Source: Temnothorax longispinosus (taxonomy: Eukaryota > Arthropoda > Insecta > Hymenoptera > Formicidae). Taken from it: a stretch of 64,000 nt of DNA. Below are positions 22,908-35,837 of this stretch, piece after piece. A model generated the notes under the pieces. That model searched no databases, had not been told where the DNA came from, and saw nothing but the letters and a program-made list of their open reading frames with translations. The translations under genes were made by a program, and so were the position numbers. The DNA lies in the NCBI RefSeq assembly GCF_030848805.1, contig NC_092367.1, positions 19,525,692 through 19,589,691 of the forward strand, read 5' to 3'. Every line of letters starts with the position of its first letter. The first letter of the stretch is position 1.

Positions 22908-25613
22908 GTCCAAAAGCCGTTCGCACTGTTCCTGCAACAAAAACAGACTCGATCAATCATCAATCCGGCTAGAATCCGTGAAATTCTATTGCAGAATTCC
23001 GGCGAATCGAAATTGTTTATTTTAAACAAATTCGTTTTTCTTTTTCTACAAAATTATTTTCCTTACAAAAACGCACGAGAGATTTTGCACAAGATTTACA
23101 GCGCATTTGTAGTTGACAAAGTATTCTTATCCAACGTTTTCTCGTTCGCGCACTACGCGGATGGTATGAATAATTTTTAAATTCTACCGATTCCCGAATA
23201 GTCAAAATCAAAAGAGGATCGTTGCCGATATGAATGTCGGGTTTCTCTTGAAATTACGCGGGCATGCACCTTCATTTTTCCCCTCGCGCGGAAACGTTAT
23301 CAGCGATGAGAAGCTTAATCTCAAAAAGCATATAATAATCGTAAATCTAAAATACGTGTATGGGAAAAAACGGTTTCGTGTTTTTAATCATTTTTAATAC
23401 CCGCCTAGCGCGATATCGGTTTCAATCTTTAGACGTGGGAAGCATACGCGCGTTTCGGAAAGATCCACTTTCTAGAAAATTGCTACGTCCGATTGCTAAA
23501 ATCTATGGAGAATGGTCGGCATATACAAAAGACAGTATTCGACGTACGTTTTTGCGGATCGTCGATCTCCCGTTAAAGATACGCAGCCTAAGCAACGATC
23601 CATCCGCACTTCGCGATACCAGAAACGGTGCTAAGATCTTCCGCGAATCGACTGGAACGATTTGCATCGTTGATTTTTATCAACGTCCTCGCGGACATTT
23701 TAATAAAGATCTCTCAACGCACGTCGCGCAAAATGAAATATGACAATGATCTATCATCAGTTTATTAACAGGCGAGCGGAAGTTCGAAAGATACATGCTA
23801 AAACGCATACAAGATCTAAACAATCCTTTCTGCGCATATTACTAATAATATTTTCTGGCACAGTCAGATTCTCGTAGCATCGTCACAATCGAGTTACTTA
23901 CTCTCTTTCTCTCTCCCTTCTGAAACCTGATACTTCATATAGATATATGTAAATATACATGTGTGTTTTTCTATTTATATATATTTATACAAAACGTATA
24001 TTATTCCAAAGGTAACGCTCGATCGAGATCGCTCGAAATGCTCCGCATTTGTCCCGACCATCACACATTTCGTAACGTGTCGCGTAGATTTTAGAGAGAT
24101 GCGTTTCGTTGGAAACGTAAAGACGAGCTCGATCGATTTCGCGCAAGCCGACGAAAACGTAAGCAGAAGAAAGGATAATGGGAGTTATTAAATGTAGGAT
24201 GAGCTTGAACTTAATACTTATGCTTTGGTTTAAGTAAAGGGAAGATCCGGCGGAGTCTACGTGACGTCATTATTTATAAATAAAGCGTCAGAGAGAGAAA
24301 TAGAGCCATTTGTACGATATTATTCGGAGAAATCTAGAACAAACGCGTCTATATATTATTATTATTATTTATACGTAGGACAAGATCGTTATCTTATGAT
24401 TTATAGCGGCATTTTTTTGCGTATATGTACATACATTACTAATGCTCGATACACGTTGGTACTAGAGTTTCACCTGGCCACACAAATACGTTTTTTTTTT
24501 CCTGGGAAACTGACAGTGTCGAAAGCTGGGGAAAAACAGGCAATATTTGCGGATTTTCCTCCTCGCATAGAAGATCAGAGACACCTTTGATCTTTGAGTG
24601 TGAGGATACGCGACATATTCTCACCGTTTCCCTAAAAATGACTCAGAAGCATGTTTAAGAGATTCGAATATTTTTACCCCGCTTTTCGGACACATTACTC
24701 TTGCGTTATACAATCATCATCACCTTAAACATATTTTTTCTAAGGAAAAACTTGAGAATCTTCTCTTCTATTTAACGCTGACTGTTACACCAAGAATACG
24801 AGCCTAGAGATTTAGATTGCGTCAACGCGAACTTCTCATTAAGATGAAAACTCAAGACCCATCGATATATCGATGTGAAAATAATATAATAATGAAAAAA
24901 AGATTAAAGACATGATTAAATCGTGTCTATACATCATTACGGAATTCACGCGATTAAACGCAACCTTGATTGTCTATATAACAAATAATTTCGATTATAA
25001 ATTACGCACGTTAGAAGTCACTGGATAGAGAGTTACCCAATGCCCAAAACATCACTTATCAAACATTAAAAATAGATAACAAGGATCGTTGAATAGAGTG
25101 GGTGGGATAAATAGAGCGGGGAAGAAGGCATTAATCGTGTATACATTAATCGATACATACAGAATCATTGTATATAGCTACGTAAAGAAAGAAAAACGGG
25201 AAAGAAATCATTCCAGTCGGAGGGGACAATACTTCATTCCGGAATAAATCCAACGGAACGATTACGAAAGCATGTAAAGCGTCTTCCGCCGATATGTGTG
25301 GTTAGAATAATTAAGGGGAGAGAACACTGTTGGCGCTACGCTTATTCGTACATTGAAAAGTATCAGAGACGCATATTTAGAGGTGCCTCTCTTTTAAACG
25401 TTTTGTCGCACTTGCACTAAAGTTCCAAGCAATTCGTACATCGCACGACTGTCCTTTGTTCAACGAATGACAAGACCGACGAGAAGGATATGCTCGCGAC
25501 TTTTGGATTCAGTGTGAGACACAAGTACCTTCTCTCTTACATCGATATGCTGAGAAGGATCAATGTGACACGTCGAATCTCCAAACTCTCGCGTGTCCGG
25601 CGATCTCTCGCGT
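22903..25613. other. 2.7-kb region without recognised gene, possibly long 3' UTR of PABIR-like gene
   Basis: It lies downstream of the PABIR-like stop codon and upstream of DEF8. The longest open frame (23360-23743, +) resembles nothing I know. A minus-strand AATAAA (plus TTTATT at 23761) could end a roughly 1.8-kb 3' UTR of the PABIR-like gene. This is inference only. Confidence 0.4.
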
Positions 25614-28090
25614 TCATCTGTGATTGTCCTGACTGATCTGGTCAGCACGGACTTGATCCATTGATTTGCTTTGATTGCTTGCGTCCGATAGAGAATCGCT
25701 ATCGCTATTTGGGCCTACGCGAACTGGCGACGGACTGTCCACCGGCCGGAAGGAGAAACTAGGCGAATCCGCGCTTGATAACGATTCGGGCGTGCCCACG
25801 GAACTAATAGTTCCTGGAAGTGGGCTAGACAGCGCATCCAATCTGCGGAGAAATTATTGAGTTAAAGAAATTATACTATAAAAACATACAAAGATACAAT
25901 TATATTATAGAAATACACATATTACACATATAATTGTCATTTATTTTATACCTAGAAGATTATTACTCCGGTAATTTAGTCATGTCTAAGTTCAGTTTAA
26001 AATACACGGAACATTGTTATAAAAATATACCTGGATACAACTGACGTCAATAAACCAGAAGTGCGTTTCGCAGGCGGTTGCAAGTTGTGGTCGATTCCAG
26101 CCTCGTCTAGTTCGAATTTTCTTTTGACTGGCCCTAAACAGCTTGGCCTTATCGCGATAGGACTCAAACTGCGCCTGTAATTCATGAAATATTAGCAGAG
26201 AATAATAAACATAAAAAAAATTATATAACTTACAATAGTTAATCTTTTTCTTTTTAAGTATACCCGTACACAATTTTTCGGTAATAACTTTGAACGAAAT
26301 AAATTTATAGTGTTCCAAACAAGTTTTACCTTGTGGCAAACGCTTTTCTCGTAGGACTAGGAGATAGATTATTCTTCCAGATGTGAATACCGGGAGAGTA
26401 ACACTGTCTTTGATTAAATCCAGATCTCGTGGGGGAAGGTGAAGAACACAGCGGCGAGCCGGTGATAGACAGATTCAAACTTAAAGGATCTAACGGCTTC
26501 TTTGTTGACCGTTCTATTTTGTTAAACTGCTGCGTGGGAGACTCCGAATCCTTGAACGACAATCCTTCCGCCTCCAAAGTGAGGTCCTCCCATGATTGCG
26601 ATATCTGCATGGCACTGTGAATTTCTTTCTCGTGTGCCGCTTCCCGACCAGCGACGTCCACGCATTCCTCCTGTCTTAACTGACTCACGCGTGGTGTTAA
26701 TCTAGGAACATTACCAGGGCTCTAAAAGTAAAAAAAGATAGGATAGAGATAAAACAACATCATTGGTCGAATCATCTGTCAGAGAACTATAACATTGCGA
26801 AATAAAATGTTGACTGATCACATTTATTTTTATCTAACTAATCACATTTTTTCTGATCTCTCAATTACAAGATATATTTAATTTTTTATTTAATTATTAA
26901 AACCAAAAATAAGTGTTACATTTTGGATTCTGTTATTAGAGTAGCAAAAGAAGCATGATATTTAATCATTGCTGAGTTGAGCAATATTGAAAAGTAAGAG
27001 AGTAAACAAGTAACATGATCTTACACTGGTACTAAAGCGTCGTAGGCGAGCTGAATTAGCAAATACATTATAGGACACAGCATCCCTGCAAGTGAAAAAA
27101 TAAGTGTTTAGAAACAGGTTCAGTTTGCATAGTTGCAAACATTGTTAGAAAACATTTTTAATAAACTTATTATCAAAGGTTCTCTCAACAAAAATCGTTT
27201 AACTTGAAAGCAAACTCAGAATTCAAATCTTCATTAATTTATAACAAATACTACACGAATCATATATCTGCAGCGTGAATAAAAAGAGCGTCAAGTTATT
27301 AATTACAGCTAATAGGATAGGTATCTTTCAACCATGTTACCAATTTAAAACAATTACAAATTATTTTCAATAATTACCTATACATTTCAACGATGTAATT
27401 TTTCTTATACTTCTACTTGTAAAAGTCCTCAAAATAAGATTATAAGAATATTAATTATATATTCTTATTTTTTATAAAATAGCTTCTAATTTCTATAAAA
27501 CTCAATTAAAGCTTCCAGTGGAATGTTCCAATAGAAATGTACATTTATATATACATATATATATATATATGATAATGTAAATTTGAATATATATATATAT
27601 ATATATAATAAAAATGTTTATAATATCAAACATATTTGAGACGTGACAGTCTTCTTACAATACTAGACTCAAGATGTAAAAAAAAGTACTAATCTCTCAA
27701 AGTATTCGACACTCCGTGCAACGCTGCTACTTTTACAAAATCGTCAGCAGTCGGGGCGGACAGTACTTAGATTATCCGCTCTTAGGAACTGCGAGTAACT
27801 ACCTCGGTGATAAAAATCATTACTCGGACTGCGACTGCAGCAGACCTTCTCGCTGGGTCTCGATACAAATCACAATTGATTGTCACGTCGTTGTGCTGGA
27901 CCTGGAGGCGGACTCAGGTCACGAACGGGTCATGCTCCGAGATGTAACAAAGAGGGGGGGGAAAACCATCGCAGACGTACCTCGATGACGATGTCGACGG
28001 CGTGGTAATGGACATGGTCGCGCTGATCTCGTTAATCATCGGCGCGCTGCTAGATCGCTTCAGGCTAACGATCGGACAATCAACGTCCAT
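25614..28090 (-). CDS. PABIR1: PABIR/FAM122-like PP2A-B55 regulator
   Basis: Minus-strand exons are 27981-28090, 27025-27085, 26330-26721, 26031-26174 and 25614-25842, giving 311 residues with consistent phases. Vertebrate FAM122A (PABIR1) is an intrinsically disordered protein that binds and inhibits PP2A with the B55 subunit and so affects mitotic entry. Shared blocks in order: KRSSSAPMINEIS; RLRRFSTSS; the helix region SQLRQEECVDVAGREAAHE; AMQISQSWED; repeated SPSPTR phosphosite-like motifs; and RRSLSPIAIRPSCLGPVKRK. The C-terminus is Ser/Pro-rich and low in complexity. The first ATG (28090) directly precedes the conserved block; upstream frame contains only non-ATG starts. The protein is expected in nucleus and cytoplasm. 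The orthology is clear, but inhibitory function in insects is inferred. Confidence 0.9.
27547..27608. repeat. (TA)n microsatellite, two blocks
   Basis: Two alternating AT tracts separated by about 20 bp of AT-rich DNA, in intron 1 of the PABIR-like gene. Confidence 0.85.
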
Positions 28091-30361
28091 GATTGTCGGG
28101 GCGGCGCGCGACGGTCCCAGGTGTGTCCCCAAAAGGTGATCGTGCGGCGTCCGCGCGGAGATGGCACATAGAGGAGATCAGGTGGAGTCCGAGATTATCC
28201 GAGAACGTCGTCCCCGTCGCTGCCGTCGTCGAGCCTCGACGTTCCCGGATTCGTCGCGCGAGTTCTCGCAGAGTTCCTCGCACGGGGTTCACGATCCCGG
28301 GCACGTACGTCGTCTCCGTCGGCTGCCGTGGCCGACGCGAGCATCGGGGTGTCCACCCCACCGACGAGGAAGCCACGCGCGTCCGGCAGGCCGACGAGCC
28401 CTTCTCGAGACGATTAACGCGGCGCGGCGCCCGTACTCAGCCGTACTGGCCCGTACCCCCAGGGGACGAGCGAACGCTCGGAACAGGCACGGTGACAGAG
28501 CGATAGGTAGAACCAGGGTTCTTGGAACCAGGCCCCGAGTGAAGCTGAGTCGAGCTGAACGAGATGGAGAAGACGAGAACGAGCTAGGCGAACATGGGCA
28601 GTGGGCACGGGGCGGCACGGGCGAGTCTTCGACTTGCTTCGACTCTCGCGGAATCTTGATGCTGCTGCTACTGCGCCTGCTGCTGCTGCTGCTGCTGCCG
28701 ATGCTGCCGTCGCTGCCGTCGATATCATAGGCTGGACGCTGTTGTGTTTGTGCAAGCCGCAAGGCGCGTGCGGCGATGCGACGTTATCGACCACTCGCCT
28801 TTTGTTGGCTCCGGTCCGCAGAACGCGACGGGGCCCGCGGCCCCGATGGGCGCATGGCGCGTGGAACTTTTCGTTCGGTTCGGAATTATTCCATTTTCTC
28901 TGAAAAACACGATAGAAATGTAGGAAATAGCTAAACAATTCCGATCGGGATCCATGATCCATTCCGAAAAGTTCTACGTGCCCTGAAGTCCGCTGTTTTA
29001 GTTAAATAAATATCCCAAACGTTACCACCCGAGGCGCGTTTCCAATGACGATCTATCTCACGCGATATTAATTAATTGCAAAACAAGTTTTTTACGCCCT
29101 TTTATCCTATATTTTGTAACTACTTTATTGTAATATCTTTTTACAACGTTCTCTAGTCAGCCTAGTCGCAATCTTGTTGGAATATCTTACGAATAACTCG
29201 TATTTCTTCTAATATTACGGCCATACCCCGCGAGACTGTAATAATATCGTCACAACCTTGATATAATTCTTCCTTTTGTCTCCCTACGCCCTACGATGCG
29301 CATATAAGATTACCGCGATTGCATTTTTAAACTTTTATCGCAATTTGGTCGCAACCTTGCCGGGATTTTGCAAACACCTTACATTTCGTCTTCCCGAAAT
29401 GTTTCCAGGCAACATAATATCGCGCCGCAATTTAATTCGTGAGATTATTGTCCGCGATGCGGCGGACGATAACGACGATTTCGCAGATTGCATCGCGCGT
29501 GTTCCGAAAGCTTCCCTCCGCTCGCGAACGCACGCAAGCCAACGCGAGGCTCCGACGACGCGGAGGCGGAGGTTCAAAAGACGTACGTCGCGCGACATCC
29601 AAGAAGCGTCCCCGACCCCCGTTCGCGACATTTTCGGAGGATTCGTCTCAGACCTCGACCTTCGGAAAAAAATCTCGGATGCCCACTCGTCTCGCTCCGA
29701 CTGCTCTGAAAATATGGCAACGTGATCGTCGCGGGTACGTATCCTTCTCACGACCCTCTCGACGAATCGCCGTCGCCGTCGCCGTCGCGATCGCGGCACG
29801 TCGCGCCGCGACAGATCCGCCGGAAACCCGGAAAGGCCCGGTCGCCTGCTCGCCCGGTTCCCCGCCGAGAGATCTCGGTCTGTCTGTGTTCACGGTTCCC
29901 GACGTGTGGCTTCTGCCACGCCAATCAACACGCCAGGCATAATATAACCTCACCGTGCCTCGTCCGAGTCCCGACACCCCCGGCTTCTCCCGGTGAACGA
30001 TGCTGACCCTGACGCCCGTACCTCGCTCGAGCATCATCGAGTCGAGCCTCGGTCGATCGAGCGGCGACGACGACGACGACGATACTTTCGTCACGGTCGC
30101 GTCTCTCGCCGGTTCGCATCCGTCGTGCTAATCTCCATTCTGACCTTGGTATCGCGAACCTCCTGGCTAAGAACCTAAGCTAGATTCGTTAAAGAAAACC
30201 GCGTCGGGTTCTCTCGAGGCGGGCGGATCGCGGGTTACGATGACGACGGTAAAATTCCACTTGCGTCGACAGAAGAAAAATCGCGGATCTCTATTCAGGA
30301 TCGACAACCGGCTAATTTCCCTCTTTGATTGTTGCGCAGATTGTTAGCCGCTGTTTTTACG
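28091..30361. promoter_or_regulatory. GC/CpG-rich divergent promoter region
   Basis: About 2.3 kb separates the start codons of two divergent genes. It is much richer in G+C and CpG than the surroundings, which opens long but unconvincing frames on both strands. It should hold the 5' UTRs and promoters of the PABIR-like gene and the zinc-finger/coiled-coil gene. A CTG-rich tract lies at 28660 and a CGA run near 30064. Confidence 0.6.
28660..28720. repeat. (CTG)n-rich trinucleotide tract
   Basis: Interrupted CTG/CAG repeat with an uninterrupted core of about eight units, in the presumed 5' UTR or promoter of the PABIR-like gene. Confidence 0.85.
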
Positions 30362-32544
30362 ATGGACGTGAGCGTTGGGGACAACGACGACGTGTCCTTC
30401 CGCCTGGGAGAGATGTTTGACAGCTACGAGGAGCTGGAGCACAAGTTGGACAGAGTCTCGAAACATACCCTGGTGCATTACTGGAGACGAGACAGCAGAA
30501 CCGTGAGTGGGGCTCATATGAAAACTGCACGACCAATCAGCGAGCGATTGAAGTATTATTCCGTTAAATATGCGTGTATCTACGGCGGCCAAAAGTTTCT
30601 CCCACGTGGTGCTGGCAGAAGACAATCTCAGTTAGTCTCCAATCGTTTTCCTTGAACAACGCATATTAACGTTTGCCTAGCTTCAATACGACCTATTTTT
30701 TATTTCTACGTTATTACATGTATTATACAGATCCATACGGACAAATTGTCCTGCTCACATTATGGTCAGGGCGTCTAAAGATGGTACAAAGCTGGAAGTG
30801 ACCAGTGTCAATAATGAACACAATCACGAAATCTCAGAGGTACATTTTAATAATTTGCTTCGCTATATTGTGTACAGAATGTCCCATTACGATGGAATTA
30901 AGAGAAACATTATTCTACATGTAGAAATAAATCGAGAATGTAGAATAGAATAGAATTTTCTATTTCGTTTTTGAGTCAAGAACTTAAATATTTGAATTAC
31001 ACGTTTTAACACATAATGTACTAGATAATACACTAGATTAACCTTCCTATACCCGCGCATTGGTCTGTCAGACCGACGATATACGTTTGCCTTGTTTTTT
31101 TTTAAATGGAAAACAAGGCAAACGTATATCGTCGGTCTGACAGACCAATGCGCGGGTATAGGAAGGTCAAAATGGTATTTTGTGAAATAGGATCTATTCA
31201 AGAGACTTCCTCAGGAGAGAAAGCTCTGCGGTGAAATTAAGCAAGAGGTACAAGATCTCATGCAGTTGCATATTGATCGTAAGCGATTGAAAGAGTACGT
31301 GCGCGTACGCACCAATAAGGTACTGCGGTCCAAAGACTTGTTTAACATAGCAGCAGCTAATAAACAGAAGAAAGATATCACACCGGAACGAGCGTATCAA
31401 TTGTTTGAGAAAATTCGTAATATCGAAAAGATGCAGGCCAGGGGTGGTAGTAGAAAAATGTATTCCGAATCTGAGGACGAAATGGCGCAGACCATAAAAA
31501 GAATGAAGAAGGAGCAAGAATCTGCCTGGGGTCAAGACGTAAGACATATTTGTACGCATTTTCTTTATGTATAAATGCCGTAGTATATAATGAAAGAATT
31601 TTCTCGGGATATTCTTAGGGACTGTCGACCGAGTTAGAAGTGAGCGAGGGAAACGACGGCGAAGATTCTTACAGCGGTCAATTGACGCAGGAAGAGGTGG
31701 TCGATGAGATTGATACGAACGAGGGCGAATTATTGAGAACGAATAATGAAGGCGACATAATAGCGACCGACGGAGAAATAGTAGGCGAGCTGGTAATGGA
31801 GAACGGCGATCCGTCGGTGATAGTCGAGTCTATCGTCAACGCCGACGGGTCAGTGTTTGTCGACGAGAGAGAATTCAACAGCTACTGTAACAATCACTTG
31901 TCAAACGCGGTAGACGACAGCCAATCGCCGAAGCCACGTGGTAACTTAATTTTTATAATAATTAGTAATTTTATTGCACATATAGAGATCATAAAAGAAA
32001 ACTACGTACATCAGTTCTAGATATAGAAACGATTACCTCCACCACTACTATCGAGAAAATCACGAAGGAAACGTCCACCTCGCCCAATCACAAATCGCAA
32101 ACCGACTCTTTGATGCTTGAACAATCACCAAAGTCATCCGGTAGTTTCCAAGAAACAGATTCGAGAATTTGGATCATGAAGGAGGGTACTTGTATGGAAG
32201 CAGAACCGGAAAGCGGACCCGAGAGCGAGACGAACGTGGAAACCAAGCCGGTCTCGACAAAGCTGGACGCGGAGACAGCTGAGGCTGTACTGTCTGACGA
32301 AACGAGCCATCAACTGCTTCAAGAGCAACTTGCGGTGTTACGCGCCGAGAAGGGAAAGCTGTATCACGAGACTGAGATGCTGAAACTGAAGAAGGACAAG
32401 CTGAAGCTGCAAATTAATTGTTACTCGAACGAAATAAAGAAGCAGGAGATGGAGAGGGAGAAGCTGAGACTCGAGATCAAGCTGCTTCAATCCAAAGTAA
32501 TGGAAGACACCAACGATGTATCCCACTACATCTTTGTGCCCTAA
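30362..32544 (+). CDS. WRKY/GCM1-type (FAR1/ZSWIM3-like) finger protein with C-terminal coiled coil
   Basis: Exons 30362-30630, 30731-30839, 31191-31538, 31619-31940 and 32021-32544 give 523 residues. The N-terminal 125 residues hold YSVKYACIYGG, RTNCPAHIMV and NNEHNHE: two cysteines and an H-x-H pair spaced as in the FAR1/FLYWCH/ZSWIM3 N-terminal zinc fold, a DNA-binding domain common in MULE transposases. No transposase core or SWIM motif follows. Next come a basic helical region (about 127-240), a long acidic segment rich in Glu, Asp and Asn, a Ser/Thr/Glu-rich linker, and a strongly predicted coiled coil at about 447-508 (heptads in LLQEQLAVLRAEKGKLYHE and after). A nuclear DNA-binding role with dimerisation is inference. 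The chosen ATG precedes MDVSVGDND; an upstream start in the same exon would need a non-ATG codon. Intron 2 contains the foldback at 31042. Confidence 0.85.
31042..31166. mobile_element. Palindromic MITE in intron 2 of the finger/coiled-coil gene
   Basis: The arms, starting CCTTCCTATACCCGCG, are perfectly complementary for about 55 bp around a short T-rich centre. TTAA precedes the left end and TCAA follows the right, compatible with a piggyBac-type TTAA duplication with one change. The inner GGTCTGTCAGACC is itself palindromic. No coding capacity. Confidence 0.82.
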
Positions 32545-33388
32545 ACTCCCTGACTCTGTTCTAAAGTGATTGTAAATAATGTCTTGTATTGTTTAACGAA
32601 ATTCACTTTCATGTAAATATAACGGACATCGGTTGTATGTACACAAATATTGGTCGGTTATTGAAATGACGAAATGTTACAAATTCTTGTTGGAAGCACA
32701 AAATAAGATATGCGATGGATAACATGTATAATTGTATAGAAATACCAATTTTATTACTGATTTTGTTACGATATTAAATTTTTCTTTTTCTCAATTAACA
32801 CTGAAACATTCTATTGAATTCTCAGTTTCGCTATCTTGTAACTTGCAAAAGAAACTACTAATATTTTTACTGTGCGACTGTGCGCCAACTAATTTTCATG
32901 CAGCTCTTTGGTAGCTTGTCAAATGTTCTTCGCGTGAGATTTATAAAGATTTTGGCTTTAATTATTTAAAAATGAATATGAATTTTTTACTTCACGAGCT
33001 CTAGTCCCATAACTTTAATTGCGAAACTGTGAAATGGACAAAGCTGTACGCGTTACATTACGCGATACTTTCAAGCACTTCCAAGTTCGTGTTGCGAACT
33101 GCGGATAGTGTGAATCTATGGATGGTTCGTCATTTCGATTGTTTTGCAAATAAATCGGTTCTACGTGGCATTGTCGAGCCTGGGATTCGAACGTGCCGCC
33201 GTCGTCGTCCTCAGCCCCACCTACCGCGGATGCCGCGCGGTCGAGAGGTCGAGACAGATGGCAGCAGAGCGGGCACACGATCCCTCGGCCCTCCATGGTC
33301 TCCTCATTTTCCTGGACCGCGCTGATCGGCTTGCACGAACGCATCGCATCGTAGTGTCGCGACACGACTTCCCCGAACCCTCGACGTC
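32545..33388. other. 3' UTR of finger/coiled-coil gene and LAMP1 promoter
   Basis: The left part is AT-rich 3' UTR with a Pumilio-like TGTAAATA at 32571. From about 33170 the DNA becomes GC-rich and should hold the LAMP1 5' UTR and promoter. No further gene was seen. Confidence 0.5.
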
Positions 33389-35837
33389 ATGCTGAGACCT
33401 CTACTGCTCCTGTGCTGGGCCGCGACGATCGTGTCAGGTAACGGATCCGCGACGTGGCTCTCGCGATCTCGCAGCCGCCGCGCGACGCAGACAGCTGGGC
33501 CGCGCCAAGTATCGCCGCGCGGCGATGTCCGCGATGTCGGCGATCTCCGTCATCGCCGTCCCCGTCGCCGTTGACCTCGCGATCTCGCCTCGACGAGGGG
33601 GGGACGAGGGAACGAAAAGGGAGATCCCGCGACCCCGGAGTCGCAATCGCGGCCGCTTCGGAGATTAATTGCGCACTCCGGAATCGCCGGAAGCGCCATG
33701 ATGAAGACGGTCGACGGTCGGGATCTTCCTCGAAACGGGGATGTTGTCACGACGGTGACTCTAGAGTGCGGCCGCACTTGCCGCGCCGGCCGCGTCGCCG
33801 CGTCCCACCGCTATGATTCGACGCGGATGATTATATACGCTTTGAAACAAAACGGTCACACGTACGCGTGACATGACATTGCGCCGCGTCCCGAGTAGGA
33901 GGATGCCAGATTATGTATTATATGTTAAGTACGCGATAAGCATTATCGCGCCTGGGGGGGACAAAAAAAATTATATGTGTCACAGATCTAATCGGTCACG
34001 ACGACGCCTCTATCTCTTAAATCACTCTAAAGCACGTGAATTCAAAATAATTTCGACTCGGCAAATTTGTATATAATGTTACCGCAATTACGCCAAGGTT
34101 TATCTCTGTGTTTCTTTTGTTGAACTTTGATCCCCTTTGTTTAGCAGAGCTTTTTTCCACATGATTTGTCCGAAATGATTGGCAGCATGAATAATTAAAA
34201 TGTTCAAAAAAACATGAATATTTAACTAATTTAACTGATACTAATATATACGGACGAACCTTTAATATTGTATAGTTGAGACATTTAGCTCCTGCATATT
34301 TTTAGACTTACTAAAGATGTGCCTTTAAAACGTAGAATATGATATTGATCTATTTTTAGATACACAGACTATTTTCCTTAAGCTCTTTGCGTAGAAGGCT
34401 CATATTCGTAAGACCTTGAAAGCCGTTAGGAAGATGAATCACTCTGCGAATGATATGGAAATATAATCATGCGTGTATAATTTTAACAGCTGGCGACCCA
34501 AAGAATGTCACTATCAATGACACAAGTGTTCCTACCAACCCTGCCGGCAACAATGCAGCTGCAACTCCTCAGTCAAGCTCTCAGCCTATTCTGCCTGAAT
34601 CGAGTGTAGAAACAAAGCCGAATCTGGTAGCTTCGAATAAAGATGAGCATGTGACAAATGGTTCTTCCGAACCACCAAAAGTGAACGTTCCACCAGTACC
34701 GTTTCCATCCACAAACCCACCGACTGCACCTACAACCAAGTCAACTACAACTTCAACTCCAACTACAACTGCAAAGCCTATGCCTACCACGACCGCTGCT
34801 CCCACAACACCAGCGCCGACGACCCCGCTTCCTCCACCAAGCACTGGGAAATGGAAAGTTGAAGAGAACAACACGTTGTGCGTTCTCGTTCAAATGGCTG
34901 TGCAATTCAATGTTTCTTATACCAATGCTAATAACGTGGTAAGCACGCAGATACTATACGTGGGATATTATATGTGTGAACATTATATAAAATTGTTATT
35001 AAAATTTGACATAAGTATTATAAATTTATATTGCATAAAGTCTTAATTATTATGTTTGTATTAAAATGTGCTGCGATCAAAAAATGTTATTATCAATTTT
35101 ATTTGCAGACAATTCACAAGGCGATGGACATACCCAGCAACAGTACTGGAACAGGAAAGTGTGGTAAAACTGAGCAGAACCTGACTTTATCGTGGGACTC
35201 TCAGAATAAAACCACCCATAATAATTTCACGATTCATTTCGTAAAGAATGAGACGGGAAAATATTACTCTCTTCATCATTTTGAGATCTCTTTGGCGCCC
35301 GAAGAATTCCCGAATGACAAATCAAGTATGTGTTTGTTTTACGCGAGTTAAGTTGCACTTTGATCTTGAATTTTTCTCTAGGACAAACTTTTATTCCCCT
35401 TCAGATAAGACGGTGACTGTAGTACATGTGGCGCCGCAGTTCAAAACTGGATTAAGCAACTCATATAGATGTATCAAGGAACAGCAGATGGACTTAACTC
35501 GGGAGGGTAATAACGTAACTGTAGGGCTTCTGAAAGTAACCAAATTACAGTTCCAAGCTTTCCGAGGTGATAATACTACTATTTTTGGCCTAGGTGAGTG
35601 TCCAGTTTTTTTTTTTATCTTATCGCTTGTAACATGATATATTTTTATTTTGGGATGGTGCCTACGAAACTCATTGTCCATCTTATCTTTGTTTCAGCCA
35701 AGGACTGCTCGTACGACACGCCCGACATCGTTCCCATAACTGTGGGCTGTGCATTGGCGGGCTTGGTGGTAATCGTATTGATCGCATACCTCGTCGGCCG
35801 CAGACGAAGTCAGGCCCGCGGTTATCTTAGCATGTAA
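33389..35837 (+). CDS. Lamp1: Lysosome-associated membrane glycoprotein 1
   Basis: Exons 33389-33437, 34490-34938, 35109-35325, 35405-35593 and 35698-35837 give 347 residues. The protein is a type I lysosomal membrane glycoprotein. Exon 1 encodes a signal peptide (MLRPLLLLCWAATIVSG). Residues about 20-135 are a mucin-like linker rich in Thr, Pro and Ser, with TTTAKPMPTTTAAPTTPAPT at its core. One LAMP domain follows, with four cysteines (TLC, GKC, YRC, KDC) and many N-glycosylation sites such as NVS, NST, NKT and NFT. A single helix near 311-333 and a short basic tail ending RGYLSM complete it. YLSM fits the YxxPhi sorting signal read by AP-1 and AP-3 mu subunits. Only one LAMP domain is present, against two in vertebrate LAMP1, as in insects. 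Intron 1 is 1.05 kb and GC-rich at its start. Confidence 0.95.

Noticed and set aside
23360..23743. 127-codon open frame on the plus strand
   Set aside because: No known motif, no convincing promoter or splice context, and it lies in the likely 3' UTR region of the PABIR-like gene.
28161..28730. 189-codon open frame on the plus strand
   Set aside because: Arg/Pro/Ser-rich composition typical of random GC-rich DNA, long frames on the opposite strand too, no recognisable domain, and position in a divergent promoter.
29276..29942. Overlapping plus and minus frames up to 167 codons
   Set aside because: Same GC-rich promoter island; Arg-rich low-complexity translations on both strands.
33170..33200. 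GGGATTCGAAC resembling a tRNA B box on the minus strand
   Set aside because: No acceptor stem, D arm or anticodon arm can be formed around it.
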